From contig NW_006917092.1 in assembly GCF_000516985.1 (NCBI RefSeq), positions 2,000,619-2,064,618 on the forward strand: a stretch of DNA of 64,000 bases, given 5' to 3'. This DNA comes from Pestalotiopsis fici W106-1. Its lineage: Eukaryota; Ascomycota; Sordariomycetes; Amphisphaeriales; Sporocadaceae. Positions within the stretch are counted from its first letter, which is position 1, and each line of letters starts with the position of its first letter. The notes beneath the pieces are model-generated. The model was not told the origin of the DNA, made no database searches, and saw only the letters and a program-made list of their open reading frames with translations. The translations under genes were made by a program, and so were the position numbers. Positions 1-11,973 of the stretch are shown here, piece after piece.

Positions 1-214
1 CGCCAGACTTGTGGCTCAGATCCACTGCTGCACACCTTCCGTATTCCCGTTCAAGCGGCGACTGTCTTGAAAGAGCAGAGGCAAAATTGGGAAAGAAAGG
101 TTGGATCTCATTCTGGATCAGGCCGAGGTAAGTCGCCTCGTTTTCATCAGCGATGTTGAAGGAATTGCAAGAGCCTGAGGTCTTGGGCAAAAGATCTCCG
201 TCCGCGGTGACCAT
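1..214 (-). CDS. Possible partial coding exon cut by the left edge
   Basis: An open frame of 71 codons runs from an ATG at 214 to the window edge with no stop. Its composition is protein-like (for example NEATYLGLIQNEIQPFFPNF). Just upstream, at about 225-230, is a TTTTCAG acceptor-like site, so it could be an internal exon. The opposite strand is also open over 1-127 and ends at a good donor (GAG|GTAAGT at 127-133), so the strand is uncertain. I do not recognise the family. A gene continuing outside the window is an inference. Confidence 0.2.
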   Translation of the reverse strand, partial: MVTADGDLLPKTSGSCNSFNIADENEATYLGLIQNEIQPFFPNFASALSRQSPLEREYGRCAAVDLSHKSG

Positions 215-1100
215 GATGGTGCTTGCTGAAAAGGCTGTGGCGTGGAATTATGGATCTGATACCCATCTAAGCAATAGCCATTGCATGAAATCACAAGCGA
301 AGATTTATGATAATGCTAAGGCAAAGTATTCATTGCAGTAGTCGAGGGTGCAATGTTGGGGAATTTGCTCTCTTGAACTAATAAATCATATAACTAGAGG
401 TCATTACGGGATGCCAGAATACTTTTATTTTTGTCAACTGCGGCCCCCACAACCACTAAGCAGGTCGTTATAGCCCAAGGGTCAGAATTCATCTTTGTGT
501 AACCAACACGATTGGACTTCTGGCATCATTTGCCGGGCGGAAAGGACTAGATCAGCAGATTTTATTTAAAGCTGGAATATTTACAGCTTAGATTGCTCCG
601 AAGAGCAGGTGCAATGGTGGAAGCGATAGGGTGCTATATATATAAGTACATATGCACCCAGATGAACACAGCCGCTCCAAAAGCGGGGACACACCTCCGT
701 ATCGAGGCATTGTCTCGAGCAATAAGGTGGTACTCCAGGGACATGGCTGCAACATGTTTCCGGAGCCTCATCTCCAAGGAACAATGAATATGGTCTGCGG
801 TATTACATAATTGATTAGCCAAACGGTGGTCGCTGGAACTTTTGAGGGGTTCTAGTTCCTCTGGAATGGAGCAGGTCAGGCTGACACCAGCAGTGACTGT
901 GTGGCTGTATAGCACCGCTACCAATTCGAAGGGCACAACTCATCATATTCTACTAATTACCTAGCTTTTCCACCTGACAGCAGTTCAACTAGCACATCGC
1001 AAGCTTTTCAGTCTTTCAAGAGCGATGCAAATTCATCAAGCGACTTATCTGCAGAGCAAGCAAAATTCCAGCTGGCATGATGTACTTATCTTCTCCACAC
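215..1100. other. Intergenic, nothing recognised
   Basis: Only short overlapping frames on both strands. A TA-rich stretch (TATATATATAAG) lies near 636-647. No conserved protein or RNA gene was seen. Confidence 0.5.
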
Positions 1101-2612
1101 TCAGTTATGCAGTCCAACAGTACTTGTACCGACAGCACAAGACTTTCGGGTGTCGTGAATACCGAGCCAATCAACAAATGTTCGTGATAACTTGACGCAG
1201 CCCTCGTCGGCAGTCCTCCAGAACACATCAGCCAACGTGACCAAGAGAATAAAAGTCACGACAAGCATGGTATAGATGCTCGAATCCCTTGACCACTCCA
1301 AGTCTCTCTCCAAAAAGTCCTTCAAGTGTCGTCCGGGCCATTGGAAAGCCGACCAGTGGAGAAGGTAAAAAGAGAAACTAATCTCTCCAAAGTACAGCAT
1401 GGGCGTCGTTGACAGCAGGCGCTGCGCAGACGGCAGATTCTCGAGTGCGAACAGCAAGCCCGGGGCGGCGAAATAGCCCCAGAAGAGAGCAAAGGCCTCG
1501 TTACCTCCGCGCCACTTCTCTGGGACGAAACCGTTCATGGTCTTGTATGGTTCGACTCCGCCGTCGCCGTCTTCTGGCCAGCTAAGGACGAATATCGACA
1601 CCAAAAAAAGAGTCACAGCCAGGGTGCACCGCAGTGATCTCGACACTCTCTTTGCTCTCATGAATGCAAAATCGTCGGTCAGTGGGTTGAACCGAAGCTC
1701 TGCTATAGCCATGCCCATCAAAAAGCAGTACATGTCGCCACGCATGTGATACAAAGCCCAGAAAGCCGTACTGACAATGACGACCTTCCGAGCCACGGTA
1801 GTCAGTCTTGCCGTGGCTATGCACATGAGAAAGACCATCATGGATCCGCGATACTCGGCGGGAAGCGTCCAGGTTTGGTCAAAGGACCGCGGGAAATATC
1901 TGTCCCAATCGTACGGATTCAGCAGAGGTATGGTCAAATTAAGATATCTCCGCATGTGCTCCAAGACGGTGGTGTCTTCTTCGACCCAGCTGTCTGGATA
2001 CAGGCAGGTCAGTACGATCATGATAATCGTGGGTCCAAAGAGGCGAATTCCACGACGGAGAATCGAGGAAGACAAGCCCGTAATGAGCATTCCGTCCGAC
2101 ACCGACGAATGGTTCGTAATGTTGCGAAGAGGAGAATGCGCCAACACAAAGCCCGACAGGACGAAGAAGACGGCCACCATGCCCTTGCCTGCCCAGATGA
2201 CACGGATGATAGGCAGCTGGGTAAAGTACCGATTGTTCTCGGCCGGCTCGGCGCCGTAGGCATGAAAGAAGAAAGTGTCGTGGAGGCCCACGGCATGGAA
2301 CATGTAGACAATAATGCAGGCGAGGCCGCGAACCCCGTTTAGGTACGATGTCGATGTCTTTTTCGGCAGTCGTCGTTGCGTTTTCCCAAAGGCTGCTGCG
2401 ATGAACCATGGCGATAGGGTCCAGAGCCACTCCAAGTGATGCTTGTAACGATGCCATTGTCTTTGCCATGCCTCAAACTTCTCATCCCTGAGAGCCTGGT
2501 TTCTCGGCCGCCCCGAGAATGGCTCGTCGAAAGCGATTTGTGAGTACTTGACGTCATTCTCTCGCAGTCGCAACCACAACTTCCCAAATATGTAGCCCAG
2601 CGAATGCTCCAT
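1101..2612 (-). CDS. Membrane acyltransferase, acyltransferase-3 family
   Basis: A single-exon protein of 503 residues. Family members are multi-pass membrane enzymes that move acetyl or other acyl groups onto sugars, lipids or secondary metabolites. What is visible: a roughly 90-residue cytosolic leader, then LNGVRGLACIIVYMFHAVG, which fits the family's first helix with its conserved Arg and His. Many hydrophobic segments follow, including AVFFVLSGFVLAHSPLR, and late helices around ISFSFYLLHWSAF. The length suits fungal family members. The frame opens upstream at a GTG (2666), but the first ATG is at 2612 and is the start chosen. The neighbouring DNA is gene-poor with no biosynthetic partners, so the substrate cannot be inferred. 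An upstream non-coding exon is possible. Confidence 0.85.
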   Translation of the reverse strand: MEHSLGYIFGKLWLRLRENDVKYSQIAFDEPFSGRPRNQALRDEKFEAWQRQWHRYKHHLEWLWTLSPWFIAAAFGKTQRRLPKKTSTSYLNGVRGLACIIVYMFHAVGLHDTFFFHAYGAEPAENNRYFTQLPIIRVIWAGKGMVAVFFVLSGFVLAHSPLRNITNHSSVSDGMLITGLSSSILRRGIRLFGPTIIMIVLTCLYPDSWVEEDTTVLEHMRRYLNLTIPLLNPYDWDRYFPRSFDQTWTLPAEYRGSMMVFLMCIATARLTTVARKVVIVSTAFWALYHMRGDMYCFLMGMAIAELRFNPLTDDFAFMRAKRVSRSLRCTLAVTLFLVSIFVLSWPEDGDGGVEPYKTMNGFVPEKWRGGNEAFALFWGYFAAPGLLFALENLPSAQRLLSTTPMLYFGEISFSFYLLHWSAFQWPGRHLKDFLERDLEWSRDSSIYTMLVVTFILLVTLADVFWRTADEGCVKLSRTFVDWLGIHDTRKSCAVGTSTVGLHN

Positions 2613-5600
2613 TTTGATGTAATAATCAGGATTCAAGGATTTCAAAAGGGGTAGTAAGATTGACACAAGAACGATGGCTCTTTAATACAATGGTTTTGAA
2701 TCCGAACGGGAAAACGCCAAGCTCCCTTGAGTGTTTAGCATCCCTACTTTGATAGGTCTCGACCCCCCGGAATGGCATCAATTGGCCAAGACACATAGGC
2801 ACGCAATCCAGGGAGATGAACTGTTGCACTTCGGCCTACACGTGGCATGCAAGGGGGACAAGGGAGAGGTCGAACGGGACAGACCTGATTGATTAGTTCT
2901 TCTCGGCCAGTGAGCTTCAGAGCCGAGTAGTTGATTCGTAGTACCTTTTTCTGCGCAAAGGTAGAGACGCCTTGATGAGGTAGATTCTGTTGGAAGAACC
3001 GCTCTTTGGCGCACTATTATTGAATCAAGCTGCCTTGTCCAATTTGTTTGTGTTGAGGGTAGTCAGCAACCAGCTGGCGCCAGTAGTGTAGGATTCTCCT
3101 CCTCCCCTGTATGAACTTTTCCATTAGAGGAAGATTTTGGGCATGTCTTGATTCACTTCAATGCCGGTGCCCATGGAAATGACTTGGAAATTCGGTTTGT
3201 GGCGGTGTCGTCCCCTCAGACGGAAGTCACAATTATTTCCATTACAACGGCAATACCAAGGCCACTCTCGCCACTTGGCTAATATCCCTGATCCCCCCGC
3301 AAAGAGTTGGCATTCACGGGCATCATCGTTATTATCACGGAAAATTTGGCTACCTAGGATGTCTATGTCGCGAGAAGAATGCTCGATTGCAAATTAGCTC
3401 TCACCTGAATGCCCCTTAATAATTCTGTATGTCGAACAGCATATCAAGCTTTAGTTGACTGCAAGTGTCGTTTGATAGCTACACGAATATGATGAATGCA
3501 TAGACTTGTCGTTTATTTCATGCAGTTTATGTACACATGTGGTTGGTAGAGCTTCGCGTGGCACTGCTAATACTAGTCTCACAGCCGATATTTGGATGGC
3601 TTTATTGGAACATCAAAACCATGAAGACCAGTGTTTTTGCCACTTCTCTAGATGTCTGTAGTCTGGTGACAGTAACATGATGGTTCGTCCGTAGTTTTTA
3701 CCCCATTGGTCCTCCTGTCAAGCGTGTCACTGTTTTCGTACCACGTTCTCTAAAACCGGAGACTACGCGATAAATACTGACTGGTGCACACTGCAAACAC
3801 CTTTGGTGAATGCGCAGTTTCTTGGCAACAAGACATGACCTGAAGAATACGTCTGTCAGCTTGCAGTCGAGAGACTCTACCCGTGCTCGAACATGTCTAG
3901 TTCTCGCGACGCCGCCAGCCCGATTGTTTCAAAAACAACGAGACACGGACGTTGATCATCAGAATGCAAGAATGCAATTTGGGCCAGTTTTCAGCATCGA
4001 ACGTGGAATTCGAAAGATGGTCTCGGTAGTGGCAGCGATCGAAATTCTCATCTAGTATAAAGACTAGACTTCAAGATTGGGAGCTCGGCTATTATAATTA
4101 TTATAGGGGATCCAGTGAAGCCAAAGTTTGTGGCAGACAATTTGTCGATATTGAACAACTTGACCCGGAGCGTCTGTCTCACAATCACTGTTCTCTATCG
4201 GCCATGTCCAACAGTACCCCCCAAATACCTTGCGCAATACTGCAAGTCAAGACTCTGGACCCGAGGTGCGTGGCGACCTGATGGCCACGCGTGAAATCTG
4301 GCCGGCTCGATTTCGGATTTCTCGCGGTCCAAAACACCCTAAAAGGGTCCAAGCCAGTAAGTGGCCGCTTTTCTCCCATGCCACCACGACAAATCGCCGC
4401 CACTCATCATTTAACCATGTACCTATGTTACTGCAACTGCAATCTTCGTGCTCACGATTGTTGCAAGATCTAAAATGGGTGATATATTCCTCTTTGTGAG
4501 GGGAGGTTCTTTTCATGCATCCAGTAAAGTCCAGCAGGCATACTTCAGGCACTGCATCCAGGGTTCGGACCTCTCTAATTCTCCTTTGATGGGGCCAGTC
4601 TGGAAAGGGGTCGCGTCGCGTTGCATCCCATACCATAATCATCCCACCAGTCTTGTCAGGGTGACCCTTGTGCCGCTGTATTTCGAGCCCGGCTGATCTG
4701 CGAGATCCGGAAACTGATTGCTTGACTCGCATCAGAGACGACTTGCCATGGTGAATTATCAGTACTACATGGTCGCGTGATCGTACGAATGCGTGAGAGG
4801 CGACTTGTAAGTCCAAGACTATCTATCGTCGACGGCTATGTGATGGCTCTGAAANNNNNNNNNNNNNNNNNNNNNNNNNNNNNNNNNNNNNNNNNNNNNN
4901 NNNNNNNNNNNNNNNNNNNNNNNNNNNNNNNNNNNNNNNNNNNNNNNNNNNNNNGTCCATGTCGTAGGCGCAAGTTAAATATCAATTCCTTCTTGTTTCC
5001 GACTTGCCGGCACGTCGATGGCTGATGTGGGCATAGCGCGTTATCTAAAGGGGGAGGAGGGGAGGGGTTCAAACGCTATGCTATTGCAACAAGTTTGAAC
5101 GGCATGCTCGGCCGGAGCCCCATCGGTCAATAGCAGGGACACACTTGAGGCTGGAAGCCAGCAGTTTCCATGCCTCTATAAGACTACAGCAAGTATTAAA
5201 AAGTATCAATTCCTTGGTCCAAAGTCTTGGTAACATGAACAACAATCGTATTAAAGATTCTGAAATGCACGCAGCTGTACTGGTCCTTCATGTCACCCAA
5301 TGCAGTTGATGCCATCGTATCACGTCAGTGAGAAAGGAATAAACTTGGTTTTCACCTCTTCAACTAATGATACAAACAACCGATTCCTGGTCCAAAATCA
5401 TTCCAACTGCATATACTGGCGATGTAAGCATTATTGTGCACAGGAAAGTCGTTCAAAAGGTGATTGGATAGTTCAGCGGACAAAGTCGAGCGCTCTAGAG
5501 CAACAATCAAGGATGCACAGGGCAAGAGCACTCGGCGGGCTTCAACGCCGCGCTCGTGATAAATACTCACAATTGATACTGTTAGAATCATCGTGGCTTG

Positions 5601-7480
5601 GACACTGCAATAAAGTCACTTTGTTCGCGATCGATCTGCTCCATCTAGATGGTGTTTGAATATCTTGTACCAATCCTGTCATTTGTCTGGAGGCTTGGGT
5701 ACCGGTATCCATCACATGTGCCAGTCAAGCAGAGCCTGATTGCAAGAACTTTTACATGCCGCTCTCCTGAAATTTACTCCATGTTCATATTTTGATAATT
5801 ACTCCTTGGTTGATAATTGGTGCGTTTGCACAATCTGTGAAGGAGTCCATCAAACCTCATGGATGATTGACCGAAAGCCAACATTAGACAGCTATTATTA
5901 TCGCAACAAGAGGCATTTAGTGGCAGAAAGTCAATCCAGATTGACTGGGGAGCCTTCAATCAGGTTGAAATCAGACTGTTCATGTTTATTTTGCTATTGG
6001 CGTCTATTCATTGGCAACAAACTTGACTGGCGTTTTTGTGTATATGTCACGGGTCTGACTCAATACAAGCGACCTAGCCATCGGGATTGGTCAACAGTCG
6101 TCAAACGTGCAAATTAGATGCAAGGTAATATCTACATATCAAATTTTCTGGTAGAATTGAGTAATTGGTGGTTTTCGTGTTTAAGAAGTGGCATGGCCGA
6201 GGCCAGCGCTTTCTTCCCCATGATCATTGTGAGTGGCATTCCCACCTCGAAGTCGGACCTACATGGTCAAAAGGCGCAACCGTAACTCGCCGCCAAAATC
6301 TATCAAACTGCACAAATTTCCTTGAATCAATATTTTCGGGTATTCTAGGGAGTATATTTCTGTTGCAAAGTTGGCCAGTTTGTTATGAATGCGACAGTGA
6401 CGGGGATCGGCGTATTTGAGTGAAATCATTGCAATATATTATTAATTCTAGATCCACGCTGACAACTACAAGACTATTGGAATTACGAATTGGCATAGAC
6501 ATGCTTACAGGTTAGTCTTCAGTGGAATCTCTGGACTTTCAATGATGCTTGCAAGTAAAATTCGGGGTGTTTATGACGGCAGTCGGGTAGTTGGGATTGA
6601 GTGATACGCCACTTGGCTGATCGTGAAAGTGAGGTGCACCTCACCTCGCTCCATGCTCAACCCAGCCCTCACTCCGACATGACTTGCCGTTTGTCTATAT
6701 CTGGGAAGATCCGCCTTGAGTCCGCAGTCCCGCTGGATTCTTTGAAAATCATCTCGAGTTTAGCTGGCTACTATCAAGATATCTCTCTAGAAGGATTATC
6801 CAGTGGTCCATCTGCCTGTATCAGTCCCTCCCCACGCTTGACGCTCCACCTAAAACACTACATGGCCGTTATTTCATCACCAGAACTCCGAGATGGCCGA
6901 ATGCCGCCCAAAGCACAACAGGTGCGGCATTGCAGTCATGCACACTGGCTGCTCAAAATGGGATTTTTTTTTTAATGTCCCCTCGAAGGATATCTCTGCA
7001 ATATCAAAAACACGATCCCGTTTATATCTAGTTCTCGTTGAGATGACTCTGCTCTAGCCAGAGACTGCAGAGTCTGAATCACGATCAACTCATCCGAAAC
7101 ATCAACCTGGTTGAGAATGTCATGTGATATGCCTCGAGGATACGTCTTGTCTCCTGGCTAGTCATCCTCTCCCAAGAGCATTATGGTCCACGTAGAGATT
7201 GATAGCAGAAAACATAATGATCACGATTTTGATAGTTGTAGACTGCTGGTCAGACCCTTGCCTATCTAGCCTAGGCGATATTCGAGGAAGTCAAAAAAAG
7301 AGGCAGACGTCGTCAGCCCGATTGGATCGGCCTATCAATGTCGGGCAAAATAAATCAATGGGAGGAGGTTTCTTGTTCTCAGGAAGGCAACACCCCAATA
7401 CCTCCTACTCATCCATCCCCCCCAGCCTCGGAACTGATTGGCGCAGCGCAAGACGGTGATTAGCTCTAAAGACACGCCGG
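2613..7480. other. Gene-poor block with an assembly gap
   Basis: About 4.9 kb with no recognisable gene. Frames are short and mostly lack ATG starts. It is locally AT-rich (for example 4090-4106, ATTATAATTATTATAGG). The longest frame, 4247-4816 on the minus strand, opens with TTG beside the gap and matches no family I know. Old decayed repeats are possible, but I cannot show this by eye. Confidence 0.45.
4855..4954. other. Assembly gap (100 N)
   Basis: Exactly 100 N, the usual placeholder for a gap of unknown size. Anything may lie here, and the flanking sequence is not recognisably coding. Confidence 0.95.
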
Positions 7481-9257
7481 TCGTCCACTTTCACTTTTCG
7501 ATTAATTGATTTCGCCATCATCCATCATCTCACGCTCTCCTCGCCTTTTTCCTCTCGCCCTCTCCCTCCCCCCCTTCGCTGCTCACATCGAGGGTTATCT
7601 CACTCACAAACCCCCCCCCCAGAAGAGGACACTTGGGACAACCCCGTGTGTTTTTTTCACTCTCACCCGCCAACAATCAATCGACTGATGACTTGAAAGT
7701 GACAACAATTGTCTTTGCATCTGTTTCTCCCCCGACAATCCGTCAACCATCAGAACAAACGCCAATCAAGACTGCGATTGTGGAGTGTTTGATTCTTTTC
7801 AACACTTTGATCCATCACATCAATAATTTCTTCCTCTTCTGCACAGCTCATCTATTTTTTTCTCGACTTGTTCATTCTTTCTGCATTGTCTCTGGAGTTT
7901 TCTCTCTCTCCTCCTGCACTTCGACATCAATCCAGATCCATTCTCACAGGGTTCCCGGCAGCCTCACTTGCTGTTCGCTGTTTCGGCCTGCCAAGACTGG
8001 ACTGATTATTCGAACAATTGGAACAAGCACTTGTGTGTTGCAACAACAATCCCGGTTCAATCAATTCAGTCCAACCCAACTAAAACTACCTAATAAGGGA
8101 AGAACCACAACGACAACGCGCTCAAACTTTCCGCCCTCATCAAATTCCACAATTCCCATCATCCATCGCCCACCCACCATCAACCCACCCAAGCCTCAAA
8201 CACCAAATCCGCTCGGTCATCCCACAACAGACGGACTCTGCATCGACCATTTTAACAACGCGTGCATTCACTGCTTGTATCCATCTCTCTCCATCTCACA
8301 TACACGACCCATATCATACACAAGCCACCTACCTACATACCTCTGCCCGCATTTTGACTACTCGGCTTGTTCTCTACTCTTTCGCTCGCGCCACTCTATT
8401 TGCGAGTCAGACATTTTTCGAAGAGTGATAGTCGAGGAAGAGCTGAGCTGAGCTGAGCTGAGCTAAGCTATCCTGTCCTGTCCTGACCAGCTCGACTTGA
8501 GGGTTTTCCTCTTTTGGAACAGTAGAAAAAGTCACGATTCGACAAACAGCACACCGTATTTACCGATGGTGATATTGTGTTTCTCGACGTTCAGTCCAGC
8601 AGTCCCACACCGAGCACGAGCTCTACCAAACAGAAGCGAGAGCGAGTGAGTGAGTGAGCGAGCCAGCCGACTGTCTTGACCACACAGAGTTCATCCCACT
8701 CTTTCTCTCACTCCCTCCCGTCCTGCAACATACCCTGTCGGCTTTTAGCCCCCCTCCAATACGTTCCGTGCCGACTACCTACTACTACGACCGACTACTA
8801 CTCCTTACAGTACTCTGTACTAAAAAAGCACGGCCAAGACCAGGGCCAAGCGAGCACAAGCAAAGCAGAGAAGCGCGTTTGTGTGAGCGGCCAACCCTTT
8901 TTCCCCCTTCCCTCCTCCCAACGGATACGCAGGAAATCTAGGTACAGTACTGGATACAGGTAGACTGGACCACCCCTACCACTTTTACTCGGGGTACCTT
9001 GACCTCTCTCTGGCCACTTTGATACCCACTTACACCCGAAAAAAAACCAACAACACACCTACCATCTACTACCATCTACCTACCTAACCTACTTCCGGGA
9101 ACCACAACACAGACTCCCGGCGCGTCGGTTCTCACCCACCTCTTGGTCATTTTTCGTCCAAGAAACCCACGCCCATTGTTCTCGTCAGCCATTGCGTGCG
9201 TGCACTGTCGCGATTTGACAATCGCCTCATCCGCCTCGCGATTTCTTTGAATAGAAC
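7481..9257 (+). promoter_or_regulatory. Long CT-rich promoter/leader of the SET-domain gene
   Basis: About 1.8 kb upstream of the methyltransferase ATG is strongly pyrimidine-rich on the coding strand (runs such as CTCCCTCCCCCCCTTC and many TCTC/CCAC words). This is typical of promoters and long 5' leaders of regulated filamentous fungal genes. It holds several short ATG frames and a 272-codon TTG-started frame of low complexity that I do not accept as a gene. The transcription start cannot be placed by eye. Confidence 0.5.
8441..8485 (+). repeat. Pentanucleotide repeats (AGCTG)4 and (TCCTG)3
   Basis: Four AGCTG units (8441-8460), then two AGCTA units (8461-8470), then three TCCTG units (8471-8485), all in the leader region of the SET-domain gene. 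They are simple tandem repeats. Confidence 0.85.
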
Positions 9258-11973
9258 ATGGCTGCACTCCTTATTTCCCCGGCGCGCGCTCTGTCGTCGG
9301 AGGAGCCAAGCACCGACGTGGCCGACACCTTTTCCCACGTCGCGTCTCTGAGTTCCACACCACCCACTACCGTTGGCGATGGCATGAGCATCACTTCAGA
9401 AACATCAAAGCAGGAAATCACTGTCGAGTCTACACAAATCGATATTGTCGTCTCAACCCACAATCATGTCGCGACTATATCTGCCCCCACTTCCGACCAA
9501 ATCCTGGCGCCTCAAGTAGAGCTCAATGTCGAAGCGACCGCCGCGCTTCTCGAGAACGATGTGCCGGCTACGCCCAGCACTGATGCACCACCCATGCTTG
9601 ACACTTCGACCCCAGAATCATCGCGACCTCGAAGACAAAGACATAGTCTGCCCGTGTACAACTTGGCAAAGCTCAGCGGTACTGCTGTGCACGGAAAGAG
9701 ACGCGCCAATGGCGATATAGTCAATGAGAAGAAGCGCCGCACCATCTCCGGCCCTTTGCCCGTCGATCCCCAGCAGGAACAGGACGAGTCGCCCGCCCAC
9801 CCTGATGTCGAGGCACTCACCAAGGAGGCACCCAGCAAAAAGGCGCCCAAGAAAGAAGTCAGCGCATCGCCAATGGTAAAAAGTGCAAAGAATTCGAAAA
9901 AGCGCGCTCTGTCCCCAGAGCCTAGGCGCGCCACGCGTTCGACTGGCTTGCAGGCCGAGACGCTGGCCACCAAGCTTTCCACCCTTGGCAAGCGCGGTAA
10001 GAAGAATTTCGTGCAGAATCTTAGCAAGATGTCGCGCGAAATGCGCAGACTGCAAGATACCAATGAATTCTCGGGAATCGATGTAAAGCCCGTCCTCTAC
10101 ACGACTTGGGCTAAGGGCAAGTTCGTTAACCCGGACGCTGAGCCCCCGGCCAAGAAGCAGAAGAAGGCTGCCCAGCCTGTAAAGGATGATATCCCAGAGG
10201 AGCTGGCCGCGGTTCCCGAGATTCCTGCACCGCAGCGCAAGATCAAGAAGTGGATGACACATGGTCTATACTCTGGCCAGGACGGCCCACTCGACTACTC
10301 GAGACACCTGACTCCTAATGAGAAGAAGGCCCTGGTAGATCTGCCCGAGCTCATCCCAAGCCAAACGGTGAACACGGCCCTACCGATGCCGATATTCAAT
10401 GGCCTCAGACAGTTAATTCAAGGACGCGACTACAAACTACCTTTTGATATCTGCAACCCTCTGCCATCCGGACAACCCAAGCCTGCTTCTTGGAAACTAA
10501 TGACCAGGAGTAAGTTGAGTCCTTTGCCTCGCGGTGGCCAATGCTAACCAATTCGATAGACCGCTTCATTGGAGAAGCTGGGCCGCTCTGGAAGAAGTCT
10601 CCTCACTTCAAGGACTACCAGTCCAAGTGTGTCTGTACTGCCGAAGACGGATGTGCCGAGTCCTGCCAGAATCGTATCATGCTTTACGAGTGCGATAACA
10701 CCAACTGTAACGCTGGTGCGGCGACCTGTCAGAACCGTGCCTTTGCCAGATTGCAGGATCGCATCAAGGCCGGTGGCAAATACCGTGTCGGTGTCGAAGT
10801 CGTCAAGACCGAGGATCGTGGCTTTGGCATCCGTGCCAACCGCTGCTTCGAGCCTGGCCAGATCATCATGGAGTATACCGGTGAAATCATCACTGAAGAA
10901 GAATGCGAGCGTCGCATGGAGGAAAAGTACAAGGACAACGAGGTGCGTAAACCTTTTTACTAGATAACCCTCCTGGTCATGGACACCTTGCTAACAGGCT
11001 ACAGTGTTATTATCTGATGTCCTTTGACCAAAACATGATCATTGATGCCACAAGAGGTAGCATTGCTCGCTTTGTGAATCACTCTTGCCAGCCCAACTCG
11101 CGCATGATTAAGTGGATCGTGTCAGGCCAGCCACGCATGGCGCTTTTTGCCGGCGATCGACCCATCATGACTGGCGAAGAATTAACTTATGACTACAACT
11201 TTGACCCCTTCTCCGCTAAGAACGTGCAGAAGTGTCTCTGTGGAGCTCCCAACTGTCGAGGTGTATTGGGTCCCAAACCAAAAGAGGTCAAACCGCCCAA
11301 GGCGCCAAAAGAAGAGCTCAAAAAGGCTGTCAAGAAGGGATTGAAGGCCGGCAAGCGCAAGCTACAGGAGCTTCTAGGTGACAATGCGGATGGGGAAGCC
11401 GGCGCTGCCAAGAAGCGCAAGATCAAGACTGCTACTGGCGTCAAAGCTAAGGGCTCCAAGGCGACTCCAGCAAAGGCGAGTCCAAAGGTTGCTCGCGCAA
11501 AGCTCCTCAAGAAGAGCGTATCCAAAGTCTCGGTAAAATCACCTCAGTCGGGCAAGAAAGTGGCCTCAGTCAAGCGCATGTCTTCTATAGTTAAGACCTA
11601 TACCAAGAGCAAGGCTGCAGGAAAGCTCTCTGCAACGCCAAAAAAGGCCACAGGAAAGAAGACGACCACCCCGAAAGGGACAGCCGCCCTCAAGAAGTCG
11701 CCAGCACGAAAATCGGCTGGGACGATTGTCGCTGCTGGTGCCGGCAACAAGAAATCCAGCTCAGCAGCCAAGAAAAGCACAGTTGCCAAGGCCGACACCC
11801 CGAAGCGAGGTGTTGGCAGACCTCGCAAGCAACCGGGGGCATCTGTCTCTCCACGCAAAGGAGTAGACATTGCAAGAAAAGCCGTTGGCATTCGGCTCGT
11901 CCAATCGCCGTCAAAGGCGGCCCAGGGGGAGCACCGCACGGCCATTGCCGAGGAGACGGCCGAAGCCGCTTAA
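9258..11973 (+). CDS. Ash1-type histone H3 lysine methyltransferase (KMT2H-like)
   Basis: Three exons, 9258-10509, 10560-10942 and 11005-11973, give 867 residues; both introns have GT..AG ends and a CTAAC branch site. Residues 1-430 are low-complexity and basic. A Cys-rich AWS domain lies at about 436-482 (CVCTAEDGCAESC), then SET at about 497-620 with RGFGIRA, the NHSC motif at 570-573 and LTYDYNF at 605-611, then post-SET CLCGAPNCRG at 622-631. The family methylates histone H3, mainly K36, in chromatin. The long N-terminus before AWS, and the lack of WW or SRI modules after SET, point to Ash1 rather than Set2. The last 230 residues are Lys/Ala/Pro-rich like linker histone and carry an AT-hook, GVGRPRK, near residue 815. 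The exact substrate is inferred from the family. Confidence 0.9.

Noticed and set aside
4247..4816. 189-codon minus-strand frame next to the first gap
   Set aside because: It has a TTG opening and no recognisable family. It could be coding, but I cannot support it.
7633..8451. 272-codon plus-strand frame
   Set aside because: It opens with TTG, is dominated by Ser/Thr/Pro/Leu from CT-rich DNA, and sits in the leader of the SET-domain gene with no domain pattern.
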